Assembly (NCBI GenBank): GCA_045125245.1
Contig: JBGVNF010000063.1
Coordinates: 50,708-114,707, forward strand
Direction: 5' to 3'
Length of the DNA: 64,000 nucleotides
Origin: SVEL01 sp045125245
GTDB lineage: Bacteria; Bacillota; Clostridia; Lachnospirales; Lachnospiraceae
This document shows, in pieces, positions 62,693 to 64,000 of this stretch; positions within the stretch are counted from its first letter, which is position 1, and every line of letters begins with the position of its first letter. A program made the position numbers and the translations under genes. The notes below the pieces were generated by a model that saw only the letters and a program-made list of their open reading frames with translations, did not search any database and was not told the DNA's origin.

Positions 62693-63184
62693 ATGAAAAA
62701 GAATTTAATGACAAAATGCAAGGTAGTGGCCGTAATGTGTTTGACATTAATCTGCCTAGTAGCATGTAAGGGCAGTAATGATAATGGTAAAGAAAGAACA
62801 ATAGCCGCAGAAAATGAAACAAAATATGATGTATATGCTAAAATAGCAGCAGCAAAAAGTGAAGCTGAAGCAATAGAAAAGAAATTAACAGAAGATGAAA
62901 CCTTAACTCAGACAGAGATGAATCAATTGGCAACAGAATTATATACTATCTGGGATAATACAATGAATGATATGTATAATGAATTAAAAGATACTGTTAG
63001 TAAAAAAATAAGGGAAAGTTTTACAGCGTATCATGAGTCATGGTTAAAAGATAGAGAAAGGGAAATTATGTATGTTCAGATAGAGTATAAGAATGGAAGT
63101 ATGGCAACAATGGCGGCGATGATGAAGGCAGCAGAGATGACAGAAGAAAGAGTTAACAGTTTAAAGGAATATTTTTCGGAATAA
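62693..63184 (+). CDS. Lipoprotein with LprI-like (DUF1311) domain
   Basis: 163 residues from the ATG at 62693 (GAGGAGG 8 nt upstream). A lipoprotein signal peptide is evident: a basic start, a hydrophobic core, and a lipobox LVAC with the modified cysteine about residue 25. The mature part is helical and resembles DUF1311/LprI proteins (WDNTMNDMYNELKD, then SWLKDREREI). LprI in Mycobacterium inhibits lysozyme; the role here is inference. It would sit on the outer face of the membrane. Confidence 0.8.
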   Translation: MKKNLMTKCKVVAVMCLTLICLVACKGSNDNGKERTIAAENETKYDVYAKIAAAKSEAEAIEKKLTEDETLTQTEMNQLATELYTIWDNTMNDMYNELKDTVSKKIRESFTAYHESWLKDREREIMYVQIEYKNGSMATMAAMMKAAEMTEERVNSLKEYFSE

Positions 63185-63212
63185 AAAAATATTATTTTCT
63201 AACATTTTTTTC

Positions 63213-63241
63213 TTGCGCATCACATATAGTAGTGATAAAAT
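63213..63241 (+). promoter_or_regulatory. glmM: Promoter of glmM
   Basis: TTGCGC (63213-63218), 17-bp spacer, TAAAAT (63236-63241). Confidence 0.5.
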
Positions 63242-63289
63242 AAATGAGTTAAAAAGCTTATTTATAAGTGGGTAAAGGAGAATTACTGT

Positions 63290-64000
63290 ATGGGTAAATA
63301 TTTTGGAACGGACGGTTTTAGAGGCGAAGCTAATGTTGACTTAACATATGAGCACGCTGTTAAAATCGGCCGTTTTTTAGGTTGGTACTACGGAAAAAAG
63401 AATGATAAAAAGTGTCGTATCGTTATCGGTAAGGATACAAGAAGATCATCATATATGTTTGAGTATGCCTTAGTTACAGGTATTACAGCGTCTGGTGCAG
63501 ATGCATATCTTATGCATGTTACAACTACACCTAGTGTGGCTTATATTACAAAGGTAGACGAGTTTGACTGCGGTATTATGATATCAGCAAGCCACAACCC
63601 ATTCTATGACAATGGAATTAAGCTTCTTAACGGCAAGGGTGAGAAGATGGAAGAGGATACTATCGCAGAGGTAGAGAAGTTCCTTGATGGTGAATATGGT
63701 GAGCTCCCAGCTGCTACAAAGGAAGAAATCGGTCGTACAGTTGATTATGTAGCTGGTAGAAATAGATATGTTGGATACCTTATTTCAAATGTATCTTACT
63801 CAATGAAGGGAATTAAGGTTGGTCTTGACTGTTCAAATGGTAGCTCATGGCAGATAGCTAAGAGTGTATTTGATGCTCTTGGTGCTGAGACACATGTTAT
63901 AAATAACGCTCCAGATGGAACAAATATCAATACTAACTGTGGTTCTACTCATATTGAAGTATTACAGAAGTATGTAATAGAGAACGGTTTAGATGTAGGT
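63290..64000 (+). CDS. glmM: Phosphoglucosamine mutase GlmM (3' end missing)
   Basis: The first 237 codons of GlmM, which converts glucosamine-6-phosphate to glucosamine-1-phosphate for UDP-GlcNAc and wall synthesis. The N-terminus MGKYFGTDGFRGEAN and the phosphoserine loop ISASHNPFYDNGIK are diagnostic. AAAGGAG precedes the ATG at 63290. The frame is open to the last base of the window. Confidence 0.96.
   Translation, partial: MGKYFGTDGFRGEANVDLTYEHAVKIGRFLGWYYGKKNDKKCRIVIGKDTRRSSYMFEYALVTGITASGADAYLMHVTTTPSVAYITKVDEFDCGIMISASHNPFYDNGIKLLNGKGEKMEEDTIAEVEKFLDGEYGELPAATKEEIGRTVDYVAGRNRYVGYLISNVSYSMKGIKVGLDCSNGSSWQIAKSVFDALGAETHVINNAPDGTNINTNCGSTHIEVLQKYVIENGLDVG

Overview
The window is AT-rich chromosomal DNA from a motile member of the Clostridia, most likely family Lachnospiraceae. 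The evidence is the gene order cheA-cheW-cheC-cheD-sigma28-swrB-like-rpsB-tsf...pyrH-frr-uppS-cdsA-dxr-rseP-ispG-polC (the Firmicute order known from Bacillus, with clostridial variations), a PolC-type replicase, a HrcA/CIRCE operator, and families common in Lachnospiraceae (GGGtGRT protein, DUF5721, YitT). Genus assignment is inference. No rRNA, tRNA or CRISPR array was seen.

Layout. 1-7.5 kb: 3' end of the flagellar/chemotaxis operon. 7.5-9.7 kb: rpsB-tsf. 9.7-18.1 kb: a block between tsf and pyrH that is absent from the Bacillus order, with a c-di-GMP phosphodiesterase, an AI-2E family transporter, a queuosine-precursor operon (queD-queE-folE-queC-queF) behind a likely preQ1-I riboswitch, a polysaccharide deacetylase and a bactofilin. 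18.1-30.3 kb: pyrH, frr, isoprenoid and phospholipid genes, rseP, ispG, polC and a C39-like peptidase. 30.3-32.5 kb: htpG behind a perfect CIRCE.

32.5-49.5 kb is a defence-type island: five 64-bp tandem repeats and a PD-(D/E)XK-like gene, then a type I restriction locus (hsdM, a SIR2-like gene, hsdS, rhuM, a frameshifted tyrosine recombinase, a HEPN remnant, hsdR), then a tightly packed five-gene module (helical-repeat protein, MoxR-like AAA+ ATPase, metallopeptidase/VWA protein, HNH nuclease, DUF1351-like/DEDDh exonuclease). HsdR lacks the lysine of its nuclease motif while an intact-looking SIR2-like protein sits between M and S. The SIR2-bearing type I locus and the MoxR/VWA/HNH/exonuclease module are the best candidates for undescribed biology.

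49.5-56.8 kb: ordinary genes (DUF5721, ABC-F ATPase, small membrane proteins, eutH, and the NifU-like/GGGtGRT pair with codon use like the ribosomal genes). 56.8-61.5 kb: a second accessory patch with decayed genes (a membrane gene with an in-frame TGA and an internally deleted NAD-dependent epimerase), a winged-helix/nucleotidyltransferase pair resembling AbiE-type toxin-antitoxin systems, and a protein that combines a DEDDh exonuclease, a PD-(D/E)XK-like motif and two zinc ribbons. 61.5-64 kb: a YitT family protein, a lipoprotein and the 5' part of glmM.
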